64,000 nt of DNA from Oscillospiraceae bacterium (GTDB taxonomy: Bacteria > Bacillota > Clostridia > Oscillospirales > Oscillospiraceae), in contig JAFXPO010000030.1 of the NCBI GenBank assembly GCA_017527825.1, positions 61,596-125,595 of the forward strand, in the 5' to 3' direction. Shown here piece after piece: positions 16,295 to 27,100 of the stretch (positions within the stretch are counted from its first letter, which is position 1; the number at the start of each line of letters is the position of its first letter). The notes beneath the pieces were generated by a model. That model was not told the origin of the DNA. It saw nothing but the letters and a program-made list of their open reading frames with translations, and made no database searches. The position numbers were made by a program, and so were the translations under genes.

Positions 16295-16590
16295 GAATCT
16301 ATTCCTGCATCGCCATCGCGGCGGGGGTGAGCTTCCTCATCCGCGTGCTGCCGCTGACGCTCATCCGTAAGCAGATCACCAACCCGTTCCTGCGTTCGTT
16401 CCTGTACTACGTCCCCTACGTCACGCTGGCGGTGATGACCTTCCCCGCCATCCTCCACGCCGCGCAGACGCCCGTTGCGGGCGTGGTCGCGCTGGTCGTG
16501 GGCGCGGTGCTGGCATGGCTCGGCGCGGGGCTGTTCCCGGTGGCAATCTCCTGCTGCGCAGCAGTTTTCCTGACGGAGCTGCTTTTTTAA
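16291..16590 (+). CDS. azlD: AzlD-family small membrane protein
   Basis: This 99-aa protein has about four hydrophobic segments and starts MRIYSCIAIAAGVSFLIRVLPLTLI, after GGAAGGAGGCG. The motifs RVLPLTLI and FLYYVPYVTLAVMTFPAIL are typical of AzlD, the small subunit of the AzlCD transporter. The last codons overlap a hairpin and T-run that probably serves as the operon terminator. Confidence 0.87.
   Translation: MRIYSCIAIAAGVSFLIRVLPLTLIRKQITNPFLRSFLYYVPYVTLAVMTFPAILHAAQTPVAGVVALVVGAVLAWLGAGLFPVAISCCAAVFLTELLF
16558..16588 (+). terminator. Terminator inside the 3' end of azlD
   Basis: GCAGC (16558-16562) pairs with GCTGC (16578-16582), with an inner TCC-TGAC-GGA stem, followed by TTTTTT that also encodes the last azlD residues. 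Confidence 0.5.
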
Positions 16591-16599
16591 AAAAAACTC

Positions 16600-16627
16600 T
16601 TGACAAATCCCGCCAACTCTGTATAAT
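16600..16627 (+). promoter_or_regulatory. Consensus promoter of tRNA-Gln
   Basis: TTGACA (16600-16605) and TATAAT (16622-16627) match both consensus hexamers, with a 16-bp spacer, ending 25 bp upstream of the tRNA. A 7-bp hairpin, TGTTCGC-TG-GCGAACA, lies in the 5' leader. Confidence 0.9.
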
Positions 16628-16652
16628 AGTCAATGTTCGCTGGCGAACAGAT

Positions 16653-16726
16653 AGCGGGTTTGTGTAATGGTAGCACACCGGACTCTGACTCCGTTTGTGA
16701 GGGTTCGAATCCTTCACCCGCTGCCA
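16653..16726 (+). tRNA. tRNA-Gln (anticodon CTG)
   Basis: The cloverleaf can be drawn by hand. The acceptor AGCGGGT/ACCCGCT has discriminator G and an encoded CCA. The D stem is GTG/CAC, the anticodon loop CTCTGAC has CTG at 16685-16687, and the T arm GAGGG-TTCGAAT-CCTTC has one G-U pair. The anticodon stem has a C-U mismatch at its base. CTG reads CAG codons, hence glutamine. Confidence 0.93.
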
Positions 16727-16733
16727 CAAATGA

Positions 16734-16771
16734 GAAATCCCCGAAACAGTGATGTTTCGGGGATTTCCTTT
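16734..16771. terminator. Terminator after tRNA-Gln
   Basis: AAATCCCCGAAAC (16735-16747) pairs with GTTTCGGGGATTT (16754-16766), followed by CCTTT. It is a stable 13-bp stem with A/T edges. Confidence 0.85.
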
Positions 16772-16990
16772 GTCTATGCGGCTTTGCTGAAATTTTTTGC
16801 GCGGTCAAAATACTGCGCGGAAGCGCACAAAACAGACCGCCGGACGCGCAATTTTAACACCGGAATAGAAACGATAGTTGAAACTGCTGCCGCACAAGCT
16901 CTGCAAGACCGTCGATGCCGCGGCGAAGGTCTGTGTAACCGCAGGCGATACGCTTACAAATAATCCCTCATGGGCGTTACTCCTGATTGC
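16772..16990. other. Gene-free stretch with a nested hairpin
   Basis: No convincing gene is seen. At 16801-16840 an outer GCGGTC/GACCGC pair encloses a perfect TGCGC-GGAA-GCGCA hairpin. A short frame from 16878 (MKLLPHKLCKTVDAAAKVC...) runs into the neighbouring terminator sequence, so I treat it as chance or a degraded remnant. Confidence 0.4.
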
Positions 16991-17030
16991 AAAAAAGACG
17001 AACATCCGAAATCGGATGTTCGTCTTTTTT
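16991..17030. terminator. Very strong bidirectional terminator
   Basis: Positions 16991-17009 pair with 17012-17030 as an 18-19-bp perfect stem with A-runs and T-runs on either side. On the minus strand it closes the candidate small RNA, or the giant-gene transcript. Confidence 0.9.
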
Positions 17031-17119
17031 GATTTTAGCCTGATCGTACCGCTGACCTCCTGACTGCATTTGCAGAGAAGGGTTTCCCTTGAGGATCACA
17101 TCCAAGACCATCAAGGCTT
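16991..17119 (-). ncRNA. Candidate small structured RNA of about 130 nt
   Basis: A minus-strand promoter (next entry) would start transcription near 17119, and a strong terminator ends it at 16991-17030. The body between them folds into nested elements: a stem GATCCTC/GAGGTC (17091-17097 with 17054-17059, one bulge) encloses two perfect hairpins, AAGGG-AAA-CCCTT (17078-17090) and CTGCA-AA-TGCAG (17064-17075). No start codon follows the internal AGGAGG, so a coding role is unlikely. I do not recognise a known RNA family. It could also simply be the 3' trailer of the giant mRNA. Confidence 0.45.
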
Positions 17120-17125
17120 GAAGTG

Positions 17126-17154
17126 ATTATACCCGTCAGGAAATGTTTCGTCAA
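17126..17154 (-). promoter_or_regulatory. Minus-strand promoter between the giant gene and the terminator
   Basis: On the minus strand TTGACG (17149-17154) and TATAAT (17126-17131) are separated by 17 bp. It sits downstream of the giant gene stop at 17184 and has no following gene, which is why a small RNA is proposed. Confidence 0.6.
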
Positions 17155-17183
17155 GATTCAGCTTGATTGGCGTGCCGTTGCGC

Positions 17184-18110
17184 TCAGTTGCCGGTCACTT
17201 CCATGCTCGCAAACAGCGGGATCAGAGCGTTGTCCACGAGGAACGCCTTGACTGTAGCCGCCTGGCCGTTCGTATGGATCACAAGCTCCATGGTTCCGGA
17301 TGCGGCGGGTACCAGTTCAGCCGTTGTCACACCGAGCATCTTGCCATCTGTGCCGTAGCACGCTGCCATGACCAGACCGTTCTTGTCGCTGCTGAGATGA
17401 TAGGTCATCGTCACGATGCAGTCGCCGTTTTGCTGCTCGCTGGAAATCGTGTAGCCCTCAAGATAGAACTGATATTTCTCAGTCGTTTCCTCCATGACGT
17501 AGTTGTTTGCTCCCGTCAGCCCGCTTGCAGTGTAGCCGTTGCGTTCAATGGTCAATTCCTTGCTCACCTCGAAAGGCTCGTCGGAATCCTTCTGCAACGT
17601 GAGCGTGGAACCCGCAGGAGCGGCTTCGATCGCAGCACTCAGGCTTGCGAAGCTCCTGTCGCCCAGCTGAACGAGCACATCACCGTTGACCTTGACGTAA
17701 CCGTCCTTGCTCGGGATCTTGTCGTCACGCAAATACGTGAACCGCCCGCTGCCTATGGTTTCATCACCTATCGTCAGCCTGTATTCGTAGCTCTCCCCTT
17801 CTGTCAGATCCAGGCTCTGATACGCCGTGGAGACAAATACGCCATAGCCGGAATCCGTATCAGCGCTGACCGACATGGTTTCAAGCTCATGACCGCCAAC
17901 GGTAAGCGTGATCGCCGTACCCTTCCGGATCGTTTCATTCAGCCGGAAGAAGAAGTACAAACCATTGTTTACACGTACCGAGCCAATCGCATCGGCGCCA
18001 AGAATCGCTTTGACCTTGGTGGGTGCAACGGAAACGACATAACCAGTCTGAACGATATAGACGTCTCCCTCACTGGGGAAGCTGATCGCGGCGGATTTGC
18101 TCTCGCTCTG
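17184..18110 (-). other. C-terminal region of the giant protein
   Basis: It includes an Ig-like or domain-of-unknown-function region (YRLTIGDETIGSGRFTYL), a short pectate-lyase-like start (SFASLSAAIEAAPAGSTLTL), and a final beta-rich domain ending FASMEVTGN. No LPXTG, SLH, choline-binding or transmembrane anchor is visible. Confidence 0.6.
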
Positions 18111-21100
18111 AACCGATTCGTTGTTGGCTATGTTTTGCGTACCGGTAACCACCATATCGTCCTTTGCGTACACCTGTAGTTTCGCACTTTCGCCGACTGT
18201 CAGATTGACCATCGTCAAACTGCCGCCGCCATTCATCATGCTGGACCAGGTATCCGCATCGAACTCAAAGGTGCTACCGTCGAAGCTCGCAGCAATGAAC
18301 GTCGCGTCGGTGGTTCCGTTCAGTTTCAGGTTATCAATGAGGATGTCCTGAGCCGCCTGAACCTTGAGTATGGAGTCAGTCACTGTCAGCTTACCGGTCT
18401 TATCAAGGTTGTTGGCAGCGACCTTGCCTGTCTTGCTCTCCAGTTCAACATTTGTCGAACCGGTGATCGTGTTCTCCTGCGAGGTACCGAGCGTCAGATC
18501 CAGCAGGGCCTTGACCGACGCAGCAGCAACGGCATCCAGCGTCAGCGTTTCCACTGCGACCGTGCTGCCGGTGGATTCGACATCCAGCTTCGCGCCGTTC
18601 GTTTCGCTGACCGTATCCTTCACGCTGTTGAGCGTCCCGATGTTCACGGCTCCCGCGGCGCTCAAAGCGACCGATTTCGCCGCGTTCTCTGCGATTCCAG
18701 TCGCATTGAGCTTGTCGAGAGTAGCCGCTCCCGTTGCCGTCAGCGAGGAATCCTTGCTGTCAACAAACGTCCATGCGGCATTGCCAGACTCGCTCGTACC
18801 GATCAGGTTCGTGCCGCTCGCGGTCAGTGTGCCGCCGGTCACGCACAGTGTCGGGACCTTGATGTCGCCCGCCGCGGATACGCTTGCCGTGCTGTTGGTA
18901 ACGCTCAACTCATTGCTCGTCAAATCGCCGTCGGTATACATGGCCACATTCGCACTGTCCTTTGCGGTCAGCTTGCCGATCTCGATATTCTGAGCAATGT
19001 GATCGTTATATTCGCCCACCTTGACCGAGCCGCCGGATGTCGTCCAGTCGGTGCTGGTCAGCTTGCCGTCGCTGTGAACCGTCAGACTTCCGTTCGTCGT
19101 GCGGACGTTCGTCGCGCTGACGTCGCCCTTGGCGTCAAGCGTCACGGTGCTGCCGTTAAATATCCAACTCTCGCTGCTCGTCAGAGCGCCGTTGGTGTTC
19201 ATGATCACGTTTGCGGCGTTCTGCACCTTCAGCCTGCCGATCTCAATGTTCCCCGCGATGGGTTTGTTGGTCGAATCAACAGGCGTCCCCACGTTAACCG
19301 TGCTGCCGGAGGTCGTCCAGTCGGCGCTGGTCAGCTTGCCGTCGCTGTGAATCGTCAAGCTGCCGTCCGTCGTGCTGACATTCGTCGCGCTGACGTCGCC
19401 CTTGGCGTCAAGCGTCACGGTGCTGCCGTCAAACGCCCAGCTCTTGCTGCTGATGCTACTGTCGGTATTGATCGTAACCGTGCTGCCGTTCCGGGCGGTC
19501 AGCTGGTCGAGCAGCGCGCTGCGCTTGAGATTGGCCGTTACCGTGGAACCGTCCAGAGTCCAGCCATACTTCGCTTCTCCGTCGACGGTGTGATCGCTGC
19601 TGTGCGCCGCGTCAAGCGTAGACAGGCCGCCGATCTTGCTGTTCAGCTTGATCTCCGAACCCTTCGTCCCGCTCTTCGTCGCGGAAACATAGTCAGTCAC
19701 CACAACGTCGCTCCAGGTATCGACGTTCAATGTGCCGCCGCTGAGCTTCCAGTCAACGCTGTTCAGACCTCCGCCGTAGTTGGCGTCCGCAATGCCGGCA
19801 ACCGCCAGCTTCGCGCCGCTGCCGTTGTCGTTCAGCGCAGTCAGGTTCAGCGTAGCGTCTGTCAGGTCGATGTGGTCGATCTGCGCGTCCTTTGAGAGCT
19901 GAAGCGTCATCATGCCGCCCGTCATCTTGAGGAAGCTCTCTTTGTCGCTGTTCTCGGTCACCGTGACGTCACGGAGCGCGAAGCCGCCGGTGCGAGCCTT
20001 GACGTTGACGTTTGCCGTTCCGGAAACCGTCACGTCGTCGGTCACGAGAATGTCGTCCCAAACGATCAGATCGACTGTGCCGCCGCTGAAGCTCCAATCC
20101 TTGCTCGTCAGCTTGCCGCCGTCCACGGCATTCAGATAATTCGCGTAGCTGACGCTCTTGCCGTTCGCGTCCGCGAGGCCGGTGATCTTGACGTTGGAAT
20201 CCGATGTGCCGATGTGGTCGATCAGCACGTCGCCCGCAACCTGCGCGGTCAGATCAGAGCCGTTGACCGTCCAGCGGACGTGCTCATTGCCGTAGTCGAG
20301 CGACTCGAGGTCGCCGTAGTCAGCAATGATTGCCACGTTGGCATTCTCGATCAGTACGTCGTCCTTGACCTGAGGCGCATTGCGGAGCGTCATCTTGACC
20401 TTGGCGTCCTTGATGTGCCAGCCGTCGTGCGTCGTGTCGCTCTTGAGCGTGCCCGCTGTGCTGATGAGGTTCAGCTCGGTGTTGGCCTTGCCGCTGCCGT
20501 CCACATCGAGCACGTAAGACTTCGCGCCATCGTTCTCGTCGCTTTGGAGCTCGATGTCGCCGACGCTGCGGATGGTGAGCTTGCTCTTCTTCTCGGCATC
20601 GTCATCCATGACCGTGATGGTCTTGCCGGTGTAACTCGCAACGCCGGTGCCGTTCGCGACCTTGTTGTCAACGAGTATCGTCGCGCCATCCTTCACCGTC
20701 AGGTGGTCGATGGCAACCGCCTTGCTCGTCATGGCGTTGAGCGTCGCGCCGTCCACTGTCCAGGAGGCTTCATCGCTGTCGTCGCTGTTGGTGATGTCGC
20801 CGTCAACGTTCAGGTTGACCGTCGCGCCGCCGCTGACCGAACCGGTCGTGCCGACGTCCAGCTTGCCATGGTTGACGTTCACGTTGACCGTGCCGCCCGT
20901 GACGGTAAAGCCGTCCACCGCCGCGCCGTCCGTGCCGTTGATGTTCAAGGTCACGTCGCTGCCGCTGAAGTTCCAGCTGTCCGCCGTCGCCTTGCCGCTT
21001 GCGTTGACTGTCACCGTGGCGCCGTTCGTCGCCGCAAGGTTGTCGAGCGTCAGGTCGGTGACCGTCGCCGTCAGGCTGCCGTCGTTGACGGTCAGCGTGC

Positions 21101-24100
21101 CGCTGCCGGTGAGCTTACCGCCGTTGAGCTTGAGCGTCTTGCCGTTGGTGTCGATGGCGTCGTTGACGGTGATTGCAGCCGCCTTGTTGTCGATGTAGCT
21201 GCTCATACCGACCTTGTAGGCGCCGGTGAGATCCTTAAAGGAGGTCTTGCCGCCGACATTCGTCTCCATCGGATTCGTCACCGTACCGAAGGACGCGGAG
21301 CTGTCCGCGATCAGGGTGAAGTCGCCGCCGGCGGTGATATTGGCACGACCGTCGTTGACGTCCGTCAATCCAGCCTTGCCGAACTCCAGCTTGAGCGTGA
21401 CGTTCTGACCCGCGCTGATGGTATCGAGGTTGAAGTACATGCCGCCGGCATCCACCGTCAGGGTACCGTCGCTGTTCTTCGCGTACATCTTGCCGGCCTC
21501 AGCGTCGTAATAGGAATTGACGCCGTTCTTCGTCCAAATCTGGAGCGTCAGGGGCTGATAGAGGCTCGCGCCGTCGAAGTAGTAGGTCTTACCGCTCTGA
21601 TCCGTGTAGACGTCATAGGTCTTCGAAGCGATCGTGCGCGTCTGGCTGGTCTTGGTGAATCTGCTGTCGGGCTTCACGGTGAGGCCGGACGCGTTGTTCA
21701 CCTGACTCAGACCGCCGTCGATCTTCTCCCAGAGTGTCTCGCCGTTGAAGTAGTAGTCATTGCCGTCCTTCTCCAGCACCTCATAGGTTCTGCCGCTGAA
21801 GATCGCGGTCTCAGTGACCTGGGATGCGCCGGCAGGCAGCGTCGCCGCCGTCAGACTGCCCTCCTCGTTGAGCTTGTAGGCCTTCTCGCCGGTCACGTAA
21901 TACTCGACGCCATTGCCATCCTGATAGACGCTGTACTTGAGCTGCTGATACAGGCTGTCGCCGTCATAGTAATACGTCTTGCCCTCCGCATCGGTGTAGA
22001 GCTGGTAGATGCCCTCGCCGATGGATTTGGTCACAGGGATCGGCTGATAGCCGGAGGCGCCGCTGACAGCGCTCAGGCTTCCGCCGCTCATCTCGAAGTA
22101 GCTGTCTCCGCGCTGATAAAGCGTGCTGCCGGAGTCATTGCGCAGGATGGTATAGGTCTCGTCATTCAGCGTGATCGTCTCATGAACCTCGGCGTAGCGC
22201 GTCTTGTCCACTTCGGTGTAGGCCACCGGCACCATGGTGAGCTGGGTGCTGTCGGTCTCACCGGCCACAGGCATACGCTTGCGCTCATAAAGGACGCCCT
22301 GCTCCGGATCGTAGTAGTAGGTGCCGTCGTCGTCCTTGTGTGAGTAAATGTCGTAGACCACAGCGCCGATTTCCACGGTGTTGTCCGTCAGCTTCATACC
22401 CACGGGAAGCTCTGTCTCTTCGACGACCTGAGGCTTGCCGTTAAGCAAAGCGTAATAGGTGTAGCCGCTCTCCTCTGTGCCGCTGCGATAATAGGACGTC
22501 TCCGCGACGCTGATGTAAGCGTCATAGCTTTTCGTACCATCGGTGCCGGTCGTGGTGATCGTCAGGCTGCCGCCGCTCGGCGTCAGGCTGCTGGTGGTCT
22601 CGACCGGCGTCAGAATGCTGCCGTAGATTCCGGCGTTCAGCGTGTAATAAGTGGTGGTCTGCGTGCTGGAGTAGACGTCATAGTTCTTGCCGTCGATGGT
22701 CTGGCTCGCGTTCTCCGTACTGCGAACCGCATCAACCGGGCGATCGCACTCCGTAAGAGCATTCAATGCGCCGGTGTACCAGACGTCGGTTCTGAGGTAG
22801 TAGGTCTGATCGTCGCTGGTGTAGACATAATAGCTCTTGCCGTTGATGGTCTCAGTATCGCCCTCCGTGCTCCGAACCGCATCTGCCGGGCGCTCGCACT
22901 CCACGAGCGCGCTCGTCTCGCCGGTGTACCAGATGGAGTCGCGCAAGTAGTAGTTGGTTACCTCGCTGAGCGTGCGGACGTCAAAGTACTTTTCGCTGGT
23001 CTGGCCGCCATCGACTGTCTTGACTGTGACCTTTTCTCCGGTCGAATGCAGCTCGTTTGCGCCGAAGCCGTACGAGCCTGCCTCGCTGAGAGCGTAATTG
23101 CGTCCGTAGCTGTCACGGTAGATAACGGAGGAGGTCGAGTTGGAGAGAACATCGAAGATAACGTCCGTCCAGAGCAGACCGGTCGTCTCATCAAAGTAGT
23201 AGTTCACTCCATCCTTGGTCAGGGCGCGGAAGGTCATCTCCGGCGCGTTCTCCTCGGTATAGACGTTCATGGTCACATCGGAGTAGACCGGCACGAAACC
23301 GTCTGTCAGCATGACCTCTCTGTCGTCCTCCACGCGCTGGTAGCCCTTGGTGCCAATGTCGTCCACGAACTCTTCTGCGTAGAACGAAGTCTCGTCCTCG
23401 GAGTAGTAGGTCTTCGTGTCGCCAAAACGGCTGTACTTGTAGAAATAAGCGCTGTAGCCGTCGTTGGTAGTAATGTACTGGCGGCTGTCGCCCTGCCTCT
23501 TGTAAAGGTAGAATTCCTCAAATACATCGCTGGACTTGACGTTCATGTAGCAGGCGTCGGGATCATTGATGTCTTCCACATAGCAGTAGTAGAAGGTCGA
23601 ATCATCGCCCGGCAGCCGATACTTGGCATATTTGGGATTGTCGGCGTCGAGATCCGGCATCAGCTTATAGCCGGTCGCCTCCGCGGTGGTTTCGCCGGTC
23701 ACCTTCATGAGCCTGCCGTCCGCATGGAAGAAATACTCGCTGCCATCGCTGCTCGACTTGAGCAGCTTGTAGGCCGTACCTTCGTAGACGAAGGTCGCGT
23801 CAGAGGATTCGCTGTCCACCGCGCTCAGCTTTCCGTTGTCGAAGCTGTAACCGGTTTCCGAAGCAGTGACGGTTGTAACTTCGTTCTCGACCTTCTTGCC
23901 GGTCACCTGCATCACCTTGCCGTCGCTCGTCTCGAAGTACTCCGCGGGGTTGGCGGCCTTCAGCAGCTGGTACTCAGTGCCGTTGTAGTTGACCTTTTCC
24001 GCTGCCACGGGTTCGGCAACGCTCAGCACGACGCCGTCCGCCAAAGTGAGCTTCTTGTTCGTGCTGTCGTAGGTGTAGCCGGTGTTCTCCGCGATCAAGG

Positions 24101-27100
24101 TGGTGGTATTGCCCTGAGCGCCGGTCTCGGTCGTATTCGAGACGACCTTCATCACCTTGCTGCCGATTCCGTCGATGGGCACGACGAAGAACTCGATGGT
24201 CTCGCTGGCGTCCAGCAGATCGTATTCGGTGCCGTTGTAGGTGACCTTGTTCTCTGTCGCGGTGACGCCGCGGATAATATCGGTCTTCTTCTCCAGCGTG
24301 CCGAGCACGACCGTGCCGTCGTCATAGCGGTAATCGGTGAGCGTTACGGTGTCATTCTCCCCATCCGTTACTTTCTGCATGACCGCGCCGTTGCCCAGAA
24401 CGAAGTAGTAATCGTTCTGATTCTCTTCCTTGGCGTGCTTGAGCTGCGGGTACTGCCTGCCGTAGTAGGTGTAAGTCCCGTCGGTCTCAACGTTCAGGGT
24501 CTCGCTGCCGTTGACCAGCTTCTTAGCGCCGGTTTCAACCTTGCTCTGGCGGAAGGTGTAGAGCGCGAAGTCGCTTGTCTCGGCCGTGCTGACGTAGTAC
24601 TTCGTCGTGTCGCTTGCGTCGGAGGATGCGTACACGCTGTAGCTGCCGGGCGTCTTCACCGTCTCCAGAGTGACCACCGTATCAGCCTGACCCGACTGTC
24701 CGGCGTTGGGATTGGGCGCTACCGTGGTCTTCTCCGTCACAAGCGTCAGCGTCTCCGTCAGCCACACGGGCGTATCGGTGTTCTGAACGGTCTGCGGCGT
24801 GTAGTAGGTGACGGTCTCCGTATAAGCCGACCCGTCGGCGTTATACATCATACTGCCGCGCTCATAAGCGTAGACGTAATCGTATTCCGTATGATCCTCC
24901 GTCTTGCGCTCGACTCTCTTCCAGTACTTATTGTAGCTCTTGCCGTTGATCGTTTCCCTCGCCTGCTGGGGCGCGCAATCGGAAACGGTTTCGTTTGCGC
25001 TCGTGACCTTGTTGAAGTTGGTGTCGTAGACCTCGCCGTCGCGCGTGTAGCGCGTGGTGTTGCCATTCAGGCAGACATAGAAGGTCCACGTCTCCTTCTT
25101 GTCGGTATTATCATCGTTCTTGCCCACAACCATCTCGTGGGAGATCGTCTGATAAATCTCAATCCACCTGTCATCCAGCGCAACGTGCATGTTCTCGCGG
25201 GTATGCGTGTCATAGACCTTCACGTAATCCGACGTCGGGAGCGTCACGGAGTTCTGGTTCCCGCTGCCGGTGTTCTCCGGATTCGCTTCCGCTTCCTTCT
25301 CCGCCACGGTCTTGGCACGGTAAACCTCGCCGTTCAGGACGTAAATCTCTTCCGTCTTGTCGTCCTTCGTGCGCTCATAGACCAGATAGGTGGTGATCAC
25401 ATCGTTCAGCGTCTCGCTGACGGTCTTCTGAACCTGCGAGTAACCCATGAGGCTCGGCGTCGTGGTCTGAATCGTGTAAGGCCGATAGGTCGTGTCGCTC
25501 ACCTTGACGATGTAGCCGTTGAATGTCGCGGACATCTGCTTCTTAACGTAATCCGCAATGGCGGACTTGACCGCGCCTTCGACCTTCTCCATGCCCTCGT
25601 CCAGCGTAATGGTCTTGACCTTGTTGCTGTACCCGTTGGGCGTGACCGTGACCGCGCCCTCGACCTCCGTCAGGTAGTTGTCGAAGGTCTCCGTGCTGCC
25701 GGTGTTCGTGTAGCCCTCGGTGCCGGTGCTGGAGCCGACGATCTCCGCCACAATGATGCTTGTCGCAGAGTTGGAGTAATCCTTCAGCGTGCCGGAGGCG
25801 TCGATGGTATAGATCGGGCTGCTGCCGCCTTTATAGATGTCGCGGCAAAGCTGTCCGTCCTTATAATACTCTCTCAGTACGGTGCCGACGCCGGAGGCGG
25901 TATAGGTGCCGCCAGACCCGGTTGTCTGTGTGTAACCGCCAAGGGATCTGCCGCTGCGGTAGAACACGCTGCCGTTGATGTCCTTGACCAGATCCACGGC
26001 GTCCGTATCACAGACCAGCTCGTACTTGAAGGGCTGCGATACGAAGGTCACACCGGAGAAGCTGGAGCCGTTGCTGTTGACCTCGTCGCCGTTCTCGAAC
26101 TTCACATAGCCGGTCTCGGGGCGGAACTCATAGGTGTGCGTTCCGCCGAGCGTCTCGGACTTGTAGTTGAGCGTGGCAACATCGCCGCTGTCCACCGTGA
26201 CGGTCAGGCCGGGAGCGAGCTGATACTTGTTGCCGCTCGAATCCTTGGACGTGATCTTCAGGACGGTATCGGAGTTCTCCTCGGAGGTGATGGCCATGGT
26301 GTACTTGCCGTCGCTGCCCTTCACCACGTTCCAGGTGGACTTGCTGCTGTCCGCCGGAACGTAGATCAGGTCGCCGTAGACCATGAGCATGAAGTCGTCC
26401 TTGTTTCCGCCCACGGGATCCATGTAGTAATAGTAGCCCTTCTCGCCGGAGTCCTTGTCCTCGTACTTCTTGGTGTCGGGATCGTCGTACTCGCTCTCCT
26501 TGCAGAACAGAGGCAGCCACTTTTCACCCTTCTTCTCCACGCCGAACATCAGTGCGTAACCGCCGGGATCGTCACTGTTCTTCTCCGACATGATCCAGAT
26601 GTCTCTGTCGTTCCGATAGGCGTTGTATTCGTGCCACACGCCGTTGAAGTCCTTCAGCTGGAAGCCCTTGACCTCATCGCTCTTGTTCGTGATCGCGTAG
26701 CACTCGATACCGTAGAAGCTGGGGAACCAGAAACCGTCCAGATTCGCGCGCTTGGCGCTGGTCTTGCCGTCGTAGTCGTTCATCTCGTGGATCTTGACAC
26801 CCTGATAGAACTCGCGCTGCTCGCCGTCATTCGTGCCCATGATCTTGACCTTGAGCACGAGGACCGAGTAGCTCTTCGCGTCGTCCACATATTCGCGGAG
26901 TCTGCTGATGGAGCCCTTATCCGTGGCGAGGTAGTAGCGGTAGCCGCCTCTGTCGCCAAGGAGGATGGGATCCGAGGATCCGGTGGGATCCTTGCCGGTG
27001 GAGTTGTACAGGGTCACGCAGTTGCCCCAGTACACGCCGCCGAGGGTGGAGTCCACGGAGGTGCTGCCATCGGGATAATGCAGATCGTTGCTGAACTTGT

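Noticed and set aside
16878..17063. Short 61-codon plus-strand frame after tRNA-Gln
   Set aside because: It has no RBS, its C-terminal part is just the terminator stem and no known family is recognisable.
17041..17119. Known riboswitch or SRP/6S RNA in the candidate small RNA
   Set aside because: None of the conserved core sequences of c-di-GMP, THF, glycine, fluoride, ZTP or SRP RNAs is visible; only the fold supports it.
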